A stretch of DNA of 64,000 nt, from positions 1,922,001 to 1,986,000 of the forward strand of contig LSAX01000011.1 of NCBI GenBank assembly GCA_001557505.1, read 5' to 3'. Under the pieces are notes generated by a model. The model searched no databases, was not told where the DNA came from, and was given only the letters and a program-made list of their open reading frames with translations. The position numbers and the translations under genes were made by a program. Each line of letters opens with the position of its first letter. Position 1 is the first letter of the stretch. Origin of the DNA: Reticulascus tulasneorum (Eukaryota; Ascomycota; Sordariomycetes; Glomerellales; Reticulascaceae). Below, piece by piece: positions 1 through 13,087 of the stretch.

Positions 1-2780
1 AGAGTAATGAGCACTGGACATCAGTCAGCAAGAGGTCTCAACGATATGTCCCAGCGGGATTTAGGGAGTCGGGCGGGGTCGGGTGTCAGGTATGCGGGTT
101 GGGGTTAGGACTGTAGAAGACGTACCATTGTCGGATATGTCTCGAGTCGTGGGACTGGAAGCCATGGTGGTTGACATCGTGATGGGGATCGGTAGCTACC
201 CTCAAACCCAAGACGAGACCAGCGAGGCTCGTGGTTCACGACAAAGGCAGCGGGTAGTTTGAGAGGAGGTAGGATGTCTCGGAACACAGACCACGTCAGG
301 CTGCGGAGGGGGGTGTTGTAGAGATGACGAGAGCGAGAGGAAGTGCTTGGTGCCTGGGTCAACGACGCCGCAGGTGTTGGCTCCGACAAAGGACAGACCA
401 CTTGGAGGCAAAAGGTCTAACTTTTCTTCGTGAGTTTGGTGATGCTCGTCGAGTTGGCCGTGGGTGATGCGAAGTTAAGAAGGGGAAGGACCAGTGGATG
501 AGACAGTGTGAAGTAGGAGGTACCCCCGGCGAGGTAGGTAAGGTAGGTGTGATAGGATAGGTAGGTATGTAGGCAGATAGGTAGACCAGGTGTGGGGCAG
601 GAAGCACCAACGATATCAGCGCCTGCCAGTGCTGTATCAGGCAGAAGGCAGCGATAAGGCGCTTATCGACCTTGAAATCAACCCCCAAGCTTGCAAGGGT
701 GCGGCGGACGACTAATACTTTCAGAGTCTCAGACACGAAAGAGGTGGGCAGTGGTGGGGTGGAGGGGTTAATCCAGACCAGGTGGGTACCTAGTTGTGTG
801 GCCGCTACGTTATCGTAGCTCTTATAAGCACAGTAAGGTAGGTAGGATAAGTAGCCGATCGATGTGACGGATTCGTACTGTGTGAGTCTTGAAAGGTGGG
901 GTGGAGCGAGAGAGAGCAGCACTGAGAAGAAACTGACTGCTTCTCCCTCTCGAGACAGCAAGGGAAGGCAGGTGAGCTAAAATTGAAGCTGACACGAGAG
1001 AGAAGCAAGTGCGGTCTTTTTTTCATTCCCCTTCCTCCTACAAGTTTGTGCCTTCCGATTGAGGGAGAAGGCGCTGCACTGTGGTGGAAGGCTGCCGTCA
1101 GCGTTGATGGAGCTTGAAGAGGAGGAGGAGGAGGACGAGGAGGGGCGAGGATGAGCAGGGAGGGGGACCGCAGACCAGTAGGAAGTGGGATGAGTCGAGG
1201 AGGGATGGGGGAAGTCAAAGTGCAATTTGAGCGGTCGGAAATAGGTAGTGTCAGCTAAAGGAAGAGGTAGGATTATGGACCTAAAGCCGTTCATTCATGC
1301 GCTTCTTGACCGCGAAGATACATGTAGATTCGGCGAGTCTTATCAGAGCTGCACTTTCTATTTGGCCCATGGTCAAGTACAAAGCGACCGGTTCGCCAGA
1401 AAGGCGGGCGGCGAGGCAAACACATTGTGGCCTCAATACTAGTACCAAGCTTGGAAAGGCGGCCCATATCCACGTTACTTTGTCTGATTTGTTCGCCCGG
1501 GCTTTTCTTACAAACGGGTTGAGGCCATTCCATCAACTGCCTTGTAAGAGGAGGAGAGATCCCGCCCCCTCTGGTACGTCTCGACCTTTCTCTTGGATCG
1601 GTCTGGGATCCCGAGGCAACAGCAGACTCTCATAAATGTCCTGTGGGAACCTCGATTACTTCTAATGGTGTGCGGGACCATTTCTAGGAAGCAGCCCGGA
1701 TTCCACCGAGTGTTTGGCGGCATAGCCTTGGACACCTGGTTTGAGGTATGGCGCGAGTTTATGATGTGATCTATGGCCCGTCCCCCTCTCCCATGTCGGT
1801 GTACAACGTGGACGCCTCCATGGACAATTTCGACCAAAAAGCCGACAACCTAAGGCAAAGAAATGGCCGGGGTTAACAGTAAGAGTCACGCTCATATGTA
1901 GAGCCGATCTCAGGTAATAATGAAGCGCTTCTGGATGTCCGAGCCTGTGTCATATGACCGACTCTAACGCTAGTGTAGCGAAGGTGGTTATGATACTTGC
2001 CAGTCCACCCATCCATGGTGCCATTCTCCCTCCGTGTCCTTCCGGACGGGGGGTAGCGATCCATATCATATCAAAAATGGACAAGGATGGCGATCTTAGT
2101 ACAGAGTCTTAGCAGGATAGGCCGCGCATCATTTTTCAAAGGAACGCGGACTGGGGCACCCCGCCATTTAGGTTGAGTGTGTGCATCATTACGGGTCAAG
2201 GGTATGATATTGTACATATGACACCGCTTCGCACCCATGACCAACGCACTGCGGACTCATACCAGTGCCATCTGCCAACCAACTCACGCAGGTCGAAGCT
2301 GCATCTATTTTTCCCGCCCTGCCCTCCACAAAATTTATTTTATTCCCAGCTGCATATGTGCCCGTATTTTAAAATCCCATAAACTCCTACCTCCGATTTT
2401 GTGCTGGTCTCGACGGTTCTCCCAAGTTCCCCATTCGAAATCAGATTTAAGGTTCATTCAGCAGGACCCTGGCCACTGTTTGCGTCATCGCTCTCTTAGT
2501 ACCGCAACGCGCTGCAGCTAAAGATATCATTCTCCGAAATCAGTCACTCCGTTATAAGCTCCCGGCCTCCCCTCATGGATTACCAGCTCCATTCAGTCGG
2601 AAATAACTTGATCGCTGGAAGCCACCAGATCTTTGCCTACTCACCACCGAGATTCAAGATTATACGAACTTGAGAAACCTCTCCGAACCCTTTTAATCGT
2701 ATCATTCCTCTTGTTGCGCGGAGGCTGTACGACGACCACCACCTATATCCTAAGAACCCTTAAGAACATCGCGCTTCAAT
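1..2780. other. Non-coding stretch left of the IFRD gene
   Basis: I see no convincing gene. Open frames on both strands are low-complexity (Ser/Pro/Arg-rich) and lack family resemblance. From about 880 to 1230 the plus strand is strongly purine-rich, so the minus strand is CT-rich. Such tracts are typical of fungal promoters and 5' leaders, so this may be the upstream region of a leftward gene beyond the window edge (inference). A GAG-type trinucleotide run lies at about 1117-1143. The last few hundred bases before 2781 serve as leader for the IFRD gene. Confidence 0.6.
531..592. repeat. GTAGGTA-rich simple repeat
   Basis: Imperfect reiteration of GTAGGTA/GGTAGGTA with interruptions. Similar TACCTACC motifs recur at about 833-850, 18740-18770 and 19065-19080, all in non-coding DNA. 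Seen directly; no function inferred. Confidence 0.6.
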
Positions 2781-4169
2781 ATGCACGACTTACGCTTAAA
2801 GGTTCTCCGCGAGAGCGGCAAGACAACTTCGAGAAAATCCCAGTCTCGACCCGAGTCCACACGAGGATCCACTAGAAACTCCCCAAATATCTCGCCAGCG
2901 CATTCGCAACACAACTCCCCAGCGCCCAGTCGATATGCCTCTGAAGAAGAGCTCAGCGACGATGAGTTGGATGATAGCATGACCGCAAGCACTATGTCGA
3001 ACGGGTCAGAGCCAACCTTCGACGACGATCAAGATACTTCTTGGGCTGCGCTGCTGCAGGATCGGATTGTCGAGTTGCAGGATCGCAAGCGCAGCAGTGT
3101 AAAGGGACGCGAAACAACCATCATGTCCTACCTCCATATTGTCAAGCAACACTACGCGAATCGACAAATCGAAGGCTCCGTGAACGAAATTCTGTCGGCT
3201 CTTATGAAGAGTGTCAGGTCCGGAGGCAGCCCCATCGAGCGGTCCCTTGCCCTCAGGGCGGTGCAAGCGACCCTCCTTACCTCGCCGTCCGAAACCGTAT
3301 TCGAGGAGATATACAGCCCGCTTCAGAAGACTTGCGAAGACGACGACGATAGCGCTGTGAAGGCTGCTGCCATTTCGGCTATGGCTGTCGCAACGCTTTA
3401 CGGCGGTGGGTCCGAAACCGCCGCGGAGGAACTTCTCGGCTTCTTGATTGAGATCATCGAGAGTGACGGGGAGACGGTTGGCGCGGGAGATAGCGCAGTT
3501 GTCGTCACAGCAGCTCTCCAAGCCTGGGCTTTCGTCGCTAGCCAGATTGATGACATTAGCGAACAAGTCTACCAGGCCATGGATGCTTTCGTAGAACAGC
3601 TCGACAGCAGAGACGTCGACGTGCAGACCAGCGCGGGCTTCAATATTGCATTTATCTTTGAGGCCGCACGAGATCACGAAGAGGAGACCGGCGAGACTTA
3701 CAACCTACAATACGACCCCAAGAAGCTTATTAGTCTCATGGCCGAGGCGTCAAAGCCGCCAGCGAAGCAAACATCGAGGAAGGATCGCCGGAATCTTCGC
3801 AAGCAATTCTCCAGCATCGTTACATCTCTGGAACACGGCAAGGGCCCCGGTTATTCCACATCCGGTCGCCCCGCCTCGAATCCTCATACCGGAGGTTCCA
3901 AAGTCGAGCATGACGAAGATCATGAATTTGGGTATCGCGAGAGGCTCCGCGTTGGAGATTCCATCATACTCATTGACTCGTGGTCTCTGATGGCCCGAGT
4001 TGAGACACTAAAGAGCATTCTCGGTGGAGGCTTCCCAATCCATTTCAATAACAATCCAACCGTTGCGGACCTGCTGAGCAATCCTGATATTGAGGACCTT
4101 CCAACGCAGGGATTACTACACCCGAGAGACGCAGAAGAGAAGAAACGCCCGAAGAAGTCAAGGCGGTAG
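2781..4169 (+). CDS. IFRD (interferon-related developmental regulator) family protein
   Basis: A 462-residue intronless frame. It starts with a basic Ser/Arg-rich tail (residues 1-50, many SR and SP dipeptides), followed by an acidic stretch (EEELSDDELDD, about 55-65). A long alpha-helical ARM-like region (about 80-350) carries family-typical segments such as SLALRAVQATLLT and GFNIAFIFEAARDHEE. The C-terminus (about 390-440) holds VETLKSILGGGFPIHF, resembling the IFRD C-terminal region, then a lysine/arginine tail (KKRPKKSRR) that could be nuclear targeting. Animal IFRD1/2 act as transcriptional co-regulators and IFRD2 binds ribosomes; the fungal role is not established. The ATG at 2781 is the first in frame and precedes the conserved LRLKVLR N-terminus. 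Confidence 0.88.
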   Translation: MHDLRLKVLRESGKTTSRKSQSRPESTRGSTRNSPNISPAHSQHNSPAPSRYASEEELSDDELDDSMTASTMSNGSEPTFDDDQDTSWAALLQDRIVELQDRKRSSVKGRETTIMSYLHIVKQHYANRQIEGSVNEILSALMKSVRSGGSPIERSLALRAVQATLLTSPSETVFEEIYSPLQKTCEDDDDSAVKAAAISAMAVATLYGGGSETAAEELLGFLIEIIESDGETVGAGDSAVVVTAALQAWAFVASQIDDISEQVYQAMDAFVEQLDSRDVDVQTSAGFNIAFIFEAARDHEEETGETYNLQYDPKKLISLMAEASKPPAKQTSRKDRRNLRKQFSSIVTSLEHGKGPGYSTSGRPASNPHTGGSKVEHDEDHEFGYRERLRVGDSIILIDSWSLMARVETLKSILGGGFPIHFNNNPTVADLLSNPDIEDLPTQGLLHPRDAEEKKRPKKSRR

Positions 4170-7100
4170 ACTAGAAGGAATGAGATGGAATGAGGCGGGT
4201 CCGAGTCAGTGGGGGGAATTTCAACTTGATGGGTTGGGACGAATACTTGGACTTAGAGCGGCCCTAGATTCACGTTACTTATATTGTTAGACGGCATACT
4301 ACTTTGGCTGGGACAGCAGCATCAAAAAGCAATGGATATCTGGAATTTTCACTGGCATACGATACCAAGGGGCGGCAGGTTAGTCTTATTAGGGGTCACA
4401 AATGAACACAATGGCATGGAACAAACCACGATATTGACACAACCACACCGTGATTGCACTGGCCATACCATCTTCACCCGTTACGCAGACCGGCTGGGAA
4501 TCGCCGTAGAGATTTTCGAATCCGTATCCGTGTAAGCTGTTACTTTCCGTGGTAATGCCTAGCTGCCCTGGAATTGAGCGGCAGGATGCAGCTCTGTGCG
4601 ATGGTATCTAGCCTCGAAGGCTCCGCCTGGAGGAGGATTGCCAACCACTCCTCCGACGTGGCCTGGTACGAGGAATGGTTGAGTTTGTCTCAGAGTATTT
4701 GATGGGAAGACGGGAAGGCTTGGTACAGAGGGTTTCTGAGTTTACACTCCACTATGAACGTACTCTGCAAAATAACCTGCACTAAATTCGTCAAACGAGC
4801 AACAGCCCCTGCATGTAAATAAGGCTGCAATAGGGGGTCGACGAAGATGATATCACTTCACAGCACTTGCAACATCTGCAGCAGCAGAATGTAAGACAGG
4901 GTATATTTTTGGCGGCAAGCATGGAAGCTTCTGATCGTAGACAGCCTCGGTACAGGGTTGAACCTTGTGGACCCTTTCTTTCGGTGCGGGAGGTATTGCA
5001 AACGGCTTGAGCCGATGAGGGGCTGTGGTTTGTGGGACTTTTGGTGCAGGGGAGTGGGAGGTGCGCAAGCGTGTTGGAGGTTTCGCCACTCTGCTTACCT
5101 GATGCGGCCACTGAGATGTCTTTGATGGTCTGCTGCATGCTTGCACTAGGAAGTACTGTGCAGCAGTGGTGGCGATTTGTTTCGAGTTTCCTGTCGGATG
5201 GACGGAGGTGCTTGTTGGGGTCAGGACGGCATGGGCATATTGGGGACGGAAACCCGATGCATGTTCAAGTATCGACTTGATAATCAAACTCGGTAGTAGG
5301 GACATCGGGACGTATTCAGATACATACCTAGGTGGTAGAAAAGTCTGCATATTGTTCAATGCGAAAATATCAAGTATTTAACTACATGGCCATTAAAATA
5401 GCCCAAGTACTAATTGCCTCTCTGAGCATTGACCAAGCAAAGGGTGAGACCGAGGGATCGCACGTAAGGCTTGAAAAGATGCCACCTTTCGATTGAAGGT
5501 TGGCGGGATGTCGAGATATGACGAAGGAGGTGTCTCGCGGGGCAAGTGGGAAAAAACAAGACATGGATCAGGGAAGACTGCCCATCAAGTCCGGGAGATT
5601 AGTTCGGGGCATTGGCGATGGACATGAAAAGAATCAACTCTGGGATCAAAATGTATGTCAAGATTTCAAGACAGTGTCTGATGTCGGATGTACCCAATTA
5701 CTTCATGAGAGTGCCTCCCCCCCCCCCATATCATGCTATTCCTGCAATTTACTCCCTGGCACTACGCAATACGTAGCTGGAAAAGGCAAGGAATGAATGA
5801 CTGGGCTTGGACTGGAATGAGAGGCTCTCTGGGTCGAGAGGGATGCCATGTTGCATAGTGAGACGTGTCTCTCAGGCCTGAACTTCAGCTCATATTCGTT
5901 TTCCTAATAACCCCCATCGGCCTTCCTCATCATTATAGATGCCGCGTGGTTCTATTCCGATTTCGTTCTTGCAAACAGGACAGTCTTCAGATACATGTTC
6001 TTAGTACGCCTCAACTCACTGGTGAGACCTAAACAACCAAGGTAGCGGATACGGAAAAGGCAAATCTCTAGCGGCGTTTCTGGCGTCCCTCTGGTAGTCG
6101 GCGCAGGCTCTGGGGGTTTGCAGGTTGGGGGTTGGGGTTGGAGGCTTGGGTCCGTTTCGTTTCTGATCGTCGCCCAGCCAAAGACGCCGCCGAGCTAAGT
6201 TACCTGGGCAAGCGCTAGGCCCTAGCAAGGTACTACCTCGCCGTGGTGGTAGAACCTTGAAAGCCATTCATCGTCACTGTGGGGGGGAAACCGAGGGTGA
6301 CTAGAACTAGCTGGGTGTCTTGTCGAGAATACGGGGGGGGGGAGCTTGGCCTACCGAACTGGCTCGGAGGATGTGGATGAGGTGTTGTTGATTTTTGATG
6401 CTTCCACGGCAACTGGAAACCCCCCTAGGGGAGCTGTGTGACCGGGGGTGTCTGAGAGCTGCTGCTTATTATGTACCCTCGCAAAAACATCATCACGAAC
6501 ACCACCCCCGAACCATTGATGCAACAAAAGCACCTACCGACGAACGAGCCTTGCAGTTGAATTGGCATTTTGGGATCTCGGAAAATAGGAAAGCCCAGGA
6601 ATATTCAACGGAAACGGAATTTCTATCATCTGGTCGCAGCCCCCAGACACACAGATCGAAGAAAAAGAAGGCACAGCCCGCCCCTCCCCCCTCCAATCGT
6701 CAAGTGGATTTGCACCCATCAGCACTCACTCTGGGCTACTAGCAGGCACCCCGGGAAGACAACAACCCCGGCCACCGGTCTCCATTGGCTCGAGCTTGCC
6801 AGCGAAGCCAACTCATCAAGCAATCCCAGCCGCTTCTAGACAATAACAAAGCCTCATAAGCCTGCCTATTATCGTCCCGCTGCCCTATCCTGTCCTGTCC
6901 TGCCTGTCCTGTTCCCAATCCTCAACCCCCGAACAGACAGAACCGGACTGAACTTTACGGCCATCGTACTGCCTTGCCCTGCCTTGTCTTTGCCTGGTTC
7001 GACTCGACCTGCATATCTGCTTGTCGCCTCTCATTATCCTCCTTTGCACTTCCTTCTCCTTTCTCTCTCCTCCGAGTCGACATCACCATCCATTCACCAT

Positions 7101-7667
7101 CAACAGGTGGAACCCACCGTGCAGGGCGGTTCCGTTGCTGCTGCTGCCACTGCCTCCCCCCCCCAATCGCCGATTGGGGCCCTCCCAGCTGAAAAAAAAA
7201 AACACCACGACGCAACGACCAAGCAACAGCAGGATTTTTTGCGGCAGCGAATTGTTTTTGTGCGTGTGCGTTCGGAGTCCTTTTCCTTGCAGTAGTGCTA
7301 CCGTGCTTCCTGCAAGACGACATATGTGACGACTCTTTTTTCCCTGCTCACCTACATATCGCTTGCTTTCCCCAGTCGCCAGCCCACGCCCCCCGACCAG
7401 TCCGCGGCCAGAACAGCATTGCAGAGCTGCGTTGCCCAGATTTACCGCCACAGCAACCGACGACTCTTATGTCTTGACGCTACACCACAACAAAAACGCC
7501 CGCTCCCGACGGCAAACCGTTTCTTCTCCCCCTCTCCTCTCTCTGTCTCCTCTACGTCAGAGAGAGAGACAGAGTGAGCGAGACGAGTGCGAGGAGACGT
7601 GCGAAGACGTTGAAGGAGGTAATCGACCAAGCCTTTTCGTCGAGAGAGGCGAGCAGCACACCACACA
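4170..7667. other. Long intergenic region and CT-rich leader of the large disordered-protein gene
   Basis: No supported gene. Frames around 4791-5359 (minus) are Pro/Ser-rich and unlike any family I know. Homopolymer tracts occur: C10 at about 5719, and G8-G9 runs at about 6277 and 6331. From about 6650 to 7660 the plus strand becomes pyrimidine-rich with CCTGTCCTGCC-like reiterations and an A10 run near 7192. This is typical of a long fungal 5' leader, and it points to transcription start sites well upstream of the ATG at 7668. Confidence 0.6.
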
Positions 7668-10600
7668 ATGGGTGTTGACTCCAAGAAAGCCCCTCCACTG
7701 CCCGCCCCGACCGAGACCGAATCGACCACCGCCACCGAGTTGGCGACCGATGTGTCCCGGCCCGCCGACGAGAAGTCATCCTACTCGCTGCCTGACGACG
7801 GCACCCCCGTCACCATCAAAACCCGCGGTCACAAAGCCAATCGCTCACAGACATCGCTGCTGATCGAGTACTTCGAAGGAGGCAAGCCGGGACCCTCTGG
7901 CTCCTCTGGCGAGCGCAAGCCCAGTGTGCGTGTGCGCCTGACGCCGTCCAAGAAGAATAAAAACGACCATATCCAGATCACCGAAACGAAGAGCTCGCGC
8001 AAGACCTCGCTGACCCGTCGTGTACCGGCATCGTCCGCTACACGCTCGAGGCTAGACCCCGATTCTCTTCTGGAAGGCGAGGACGCCAGGAGCATGAGCT
8101 CGTACGCATCTGCTACTGAAGAGTCCAACGTCTCCAGAAATCCCATCGACATCGAGATTGATCGAGGTACTCGCAAAAGGCGACCTGCTAGCCCCTTGAT
8201 CCCGGCTGCGGACACCAACAAGGCTACCTATTTGCCCCCTGATATGTCCGATATCTCTGCCATTCCTACAGATAGCTTTCTCGACGGTTCTGGCCCAACA
8301 CACTCATCTCGAAGCCACGAAAGGAAACGAAGTCGAAGCCCATCACGAGGCGATAAATTGGCCGCTGGTGCTACTGCTGCCCTTGCTAGCGCAGCGATGG
8401 CCGACAAAATGAGAAGTAACAAGAGCAGGACTGCCAGTGGAGAAAGGATCGTCCTACCCAAGTCCAGCGAGAAGTTGAGGGACAAGTCGGATCGCAAGCA
8501 CAGGACTAGCAAAAGCCGAACTAGCAGCATTAGTGAGAAGCACGTGGAGGGTACGAGGTCTCCGCGACGGAGATCGAGTCGCAGCCATGGCGAGTCTGTT
8601 GTTTCGGGTGTCGACTCCAGTATGCTGTCAACGAACCTGTCGCCAAGCCATCGCTCACTGGACCAACAATCCTTCCGCTCTGGTACTTCCAAATCATCAA
8701 TAAACAACCCCAAATTACTGGAAACTGTCGAGGATGCAATCCGAAGGCTTATTCTCCCGGAGCTGAGTGCCTTGAAAAGAGAACAAAGCAAGCGTGAAGG
8801 GCGCCGTGGCTCTCTTACCTCGACTGGCACTTCGGTTTCCCGAGAGGAGATATCCACGGATCGGCGAAAGTCTGCTGACAGGAGATTGGAGTCTACCAGG
8901 GATAGCGTTCGACACAGAGAACGGAGAGATCGGGAAGGTCGACACGATTATGCAGACAGTTCGCCGCGCAGCGCCGATGTTGAATCGGTCGAAGAATCCT
9001 CAATTCATGAAATTGATCACAGTACTCCTCGGCGGAGCAGCGACCGAATTAAGGCGGTGGCCGCCGGTGCGGCAGTTGCTGGCCTCACGGCAGCCGCTTT
9101 GAACCAGCAGTCCCCGTCGTCTGACGATCGAAAGCAACGACGACGACGGCGAGCTGACGGGTCGGTTAGAAGCCGGAGTCTGGGTCGTGAGAAGTATTCG
9201 CAAGAGTTCGAGGAGGAGGAAGCGCCACTTCCGCCGATGCCGTTGATGAGCGAAGTTAACGCATCTGAAGTCACGCGAGCGTCTATCCTCTCTGCTGATA
9301 CAGACCGACCACATTCTGCAATGGAAGAACTGACCCCGGTACAAGAAGTTCCTAGAGGCATACCATCAGTTGGATCGACTCCAACGCCCACTCGGACGCC
9401 CGGTTCTCTGCAGAAAACATTGGGCTTGAAGCATGCCAACGTTTCTCACGGAGATCTGCGAGAGCTCCCTAAGCAAGGAGTGGACCAGCATGATGAATTT
9501 GAATCAGAAGAATATGACCGCAGATTCGAGGCCGAACCTCACGCTGAGTATGACGATGAGGAGTATGAGGAAACCGAGCTTGGCACTCCTGGGAATGGGG
9601 AGTTTGCCGAGCCTGGATTTTCATATTATCAAGACGTGCCACCGCCGCTGAAATATGTCCCATACCAGCCCGAACGGCGAGGACTGAGCCCTATCTATAG
9701 TGTGTCAGGGTACACGGAAGGCGGGAGTGAAGCGCAGCGGGATTCGAGAGTCACTCAGACGTCCAGCTCCTCTCCAACCAAATCGCTGCAGCGAGATATC
9801 ACGATGAATTCCCCTAGCTCTGTCCCTAGCAATATCATGGGACGGGAATTCGATCAGCAGTCTGATCGCAGTCTTCGAAGCTCCGGTCTTGGCTACAGAA
9901 ACACGACATACACAGATGACAGTGAACTTGACCGTGTTACGTCAGGTCAGGCTGTGCGAGCAGTTGCTGCGAACCCGAACATAGTTCATGTCCCTATTGG
10001 AGTGGAATCCGCCGTTGCTTCACTCGTGGACGGGTCGATGCTCGAGCAGTCCGTACTGACGACCGGATCCGGATACGACTACGGGAATCGTGACTCTATT
10101 GCTTCATTCGACGACCGGTCAAAGACCTACAGTGGCACGCAAAATCAAAGCCCTAGCAAACGGTCTGTCGAGAGCCACCGAGCGTATCTGGAGGATCGAG
10201 AGGGTACGCCTACTTCTAGCCGTCAAACAAGATCCCGAGAATTTGCAGAGGAATATGACCTGGATGACTATGGTCGCAAGGTGGCTACTTCGAGATATCG
10301 AAACTCGCCGGCCGCTTCCAGGCATTCACCGACTGAGTCTGAAGCAGCTATTACTGCTGGTGCTGTTGGCGCGGCTGCCGCGGCTCTTAAGGCTGCGCAA
10401 GATCGGAGGCAACCTACAGTTGAAGAAGTACACGAGGAGCATGAAGAGTTCGTGCCCGAGGGCGTTTTCAGAAATAAGTCGTTCAAGCAACGGACCCTTG
10501 AGGGACGCGAGCCAGCCAACACTCCGGCGCACAGCATCGATCGACTGGATTATGAGGATCATCCGAAGCTAGGTGCTAGTGGCCTACCGGACTTGAGTGA

Positions 10601-13087
10601 TCCCATGCCTGAGATAGGATTTGTTCCTGATGACTTGGAGACAAATCCGTCAGTGATCCATGAGCCGCTGGGCGGCTCACCACATGGCAGTCGGGATCAT
10701 TGGCCATCAAAGGCTACTCCAAGGCACCAAGAATACATCACCTACGACGAGGATGAAGAAGACCACCACAAGGGCGGCAGCCATGGTCTTGGACTTACTG
10801 CGGTAGCCGGGGCTGCGGCTGTCGCGACTGCTGCTGCAATGGCACATAGCCATAGCAGAGAACACAGCCAAGAGCAGGACGAAGAGTGGCAGCGCACCTC
10901 GGCCGATCGAAAGCGAGACACTCTCGTCACGAACCCCTACGACGGAGCGAGTCCGATAGTCAACCCTGACCTCCTCGGTGGCAGGGGATTCGACCCTGAC
11001 AACTATGCAACCGGGTTCCATACCGGTAGTCCCGGTGGGCACAAGATCGACGAAGGGTACATCTCTCAGGGACCTGTTCAGTCCCCGCACATTCAGCCGA
11101 AGGGCAAGGCTGTTGGATTCAGTAACCAGCCTGAAGATCCATTCTACGTACCCAACAAAGGTCATACCCGTCATCTGAGTGGTATGTCTCAGGGTATGGG
11201 CTCCCCGATCTATGATGCGGCCACTGGAGCTGGTATCGAGAGGATCGAGTCGAAGGACATCATTGCGTTGATGCAACATGTGAGTTTTAATGCAGCTTGA
11301 ACGCTTGGAACGTTGCTAACGATGACACAGCTTATGGTCCGAGATGCTCAACGCAGCGCCCGAGATACCGAGATTCTCGTCACCCTTGTCCGATCTGCAG
11401 CGGAGATGCGAAACTCTTTTGAGGATATCAAGAAGATTCTCGAGAACACGGAAGACGTCATTATCAAGGAGGTGCAGGAGAATACGGAGGAGACAGTTCA
11501 GAACGCTATCGGTGGTTCCAGACCGTATCCCGGGAGTGCTGGAAGATCCGCCAAGGGTCTCAGTGTCGGATCGCAGGCCGGGACAGTCGACGATATCCCC
11601 AAGAAGAGCAGTTTCTTCAAGAAAGCCCTTAAGGGCCTTAGCACCAAAGGAACGAACGATCTCACTCGGATTGAGGATATGCTCATGCAATTGTTGACGG
11701 AAGTTGACACTCTGAAAGCACAGACTGCGCGACCAGAAGTCACTAGTGGTCAGGGACAGTCTTATGAAAACATCCAGCCCGATATCCAATATGAGCAGGA
11801 TCATGGCTATGAGCCAGAGGGCAATGCCGGGACTTCGACTGCTAGCCATGCGAGCCAGTCTGGACATTTGTCTCTTCAATCTCGTGGCGCATCTACGAAG
11901 GGCTATGAACGCAAATTCTCCGATCATCGTATCAGTACTGTTGATGAAGCCGAGGAGGATGATTACGACCCTGAAGTGGACTATCACCTAGCACAGCAAG
12001 ATTTGCTTACCCCAGGAAATCATGACCAGCGCGGAAGCTCCGTGCCATTGGCAACGCCTCCGCAACCCGCTACGACTGCACAGAATGCTTCCTTAAGCAA
12101 TGACAATACGCCAAGAACAGACAAAGGCAGGAAGCACAAATCCAGCGGATCAACAGGCTGGCTCGGTGGCAAGATATCTCGATGGTCTGAATCGACCACG
12201 ACGAGCTTCGGCAAGGCTTTTCGCGTCAGCGGCGTATCCCGCAAAGACAAGAATGATGAGGAGTTTCTGCAGCGCCCTCATTCCCGATCTGGGTCTGATT
12301 TGGATGTTTATGCCAATGAATATCGAGAGGAGGATCAGTACGATGATGACCATCTGCATAGCGGCTTTTCGCAGACAGATCTTCCCCAGACGAGTCGACC
12401 AGAGGACTTAGTCCCACCTCGACCTTCGTATATGACACCAGAGGATCCGAAATACAAGGCCCACCGCAATTCCCTCAACCTTCAGCATCCTCAGCCCCGC
12501 CAAGGACAAACTGAGCGATTCAAGGTTGCGCTGGAGACCCAAGCACACGAGTATGACACGCCAATGTCACCGAGGTCGGCAGACTGGGCTGGTTCGGCTA
12601 CCAGCCTACATCGCTTCCCAGCGAATTCAAACCGCTACAGTGGAGGATCAGGAGCAACTGGTGGCGAGTACTGGGCGTCATCACCAGCCGGACATTCTGG
12701 ACCACCACGGCCACCGAAGGAGCCCCTTGATGGCTCCGCGCAGACTCCGGCGAAGCCGAATCGACTTTCAAAGCTTCAGAAAAACAGCCCCCTGCCATTC
12801 CATAGCGTGGAGAGCGGGTATGGCACTGGTCCCGGTACTCACGCCAGTACGTACGCCGGTAGCCCGAAGCTGGAGAACCGGAACCTGAGTGGCGCACTCG
12901 GTATCCCCACAAGACGACCTAGCGGGCCCAGGGCCATGACACCCAAGAGTGCCGAGGAAGAGGCTGCGCGAGAGGAGCGTAGACGCAAGAGAGGTAGGTT
13001 TAATCGATCTGATTGACTAGAAGAGGGTGCTAATAATTCCAAGATACATTTGGAACGGTTGCGAGCAACGAAACAGATACCTTTTAG
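7668..13087 (+). CDS. Very large Ser/Arg-rich, mostly disordered protein (unknown function)
   Basis: Three-exon model: 7668-11279, 11331-12993 and 13044-13087, giving 1772 residues. Intron 1 (51 bp) has a GTGAGT donor and GCTAAC branch site; intron 2 (50 bp) has a GTAGGT donor and GCTAAT branch site. Without intron 2 the protein would end in GRFNRSD; splicing replaces this with DTFGTVASNETDTF. The N-terminal two thirds is rich in Ser, Arg, Asp, Glu and SP/SR sites. It contains four Ala/Gly-rich hydrophobic stretches (near residues 231-248, 462-480, 893-912 and 1041-1060). The best ordered part spans the first splice junction (about 1195-1270: DIIALMQH, then LMVRDAQRSARDTEIL and a helical region), with a second helical block ending LLTEVDTLKAQ. 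This may be a coiled-coil oligomerisation module. I do not recognise a named family; a cortical or organelle scaffold is a guess. Confidence 0.85.

Noticed and set aside
359..961. 200-residue minus-strand open frame near the left edge
   Set aside because: Low-complexity, no ATG-context or domain support, and it crosses GTAGGTA simple repeats. More likely upstream or leader DNA.
4791..5359. Two overlapping minus-strand frames (115 and 168 residues)
   Set aside because: Pro/Ser/Thr-rich with no family resemblance; I could not find an intron that joins them into a sensible protein.
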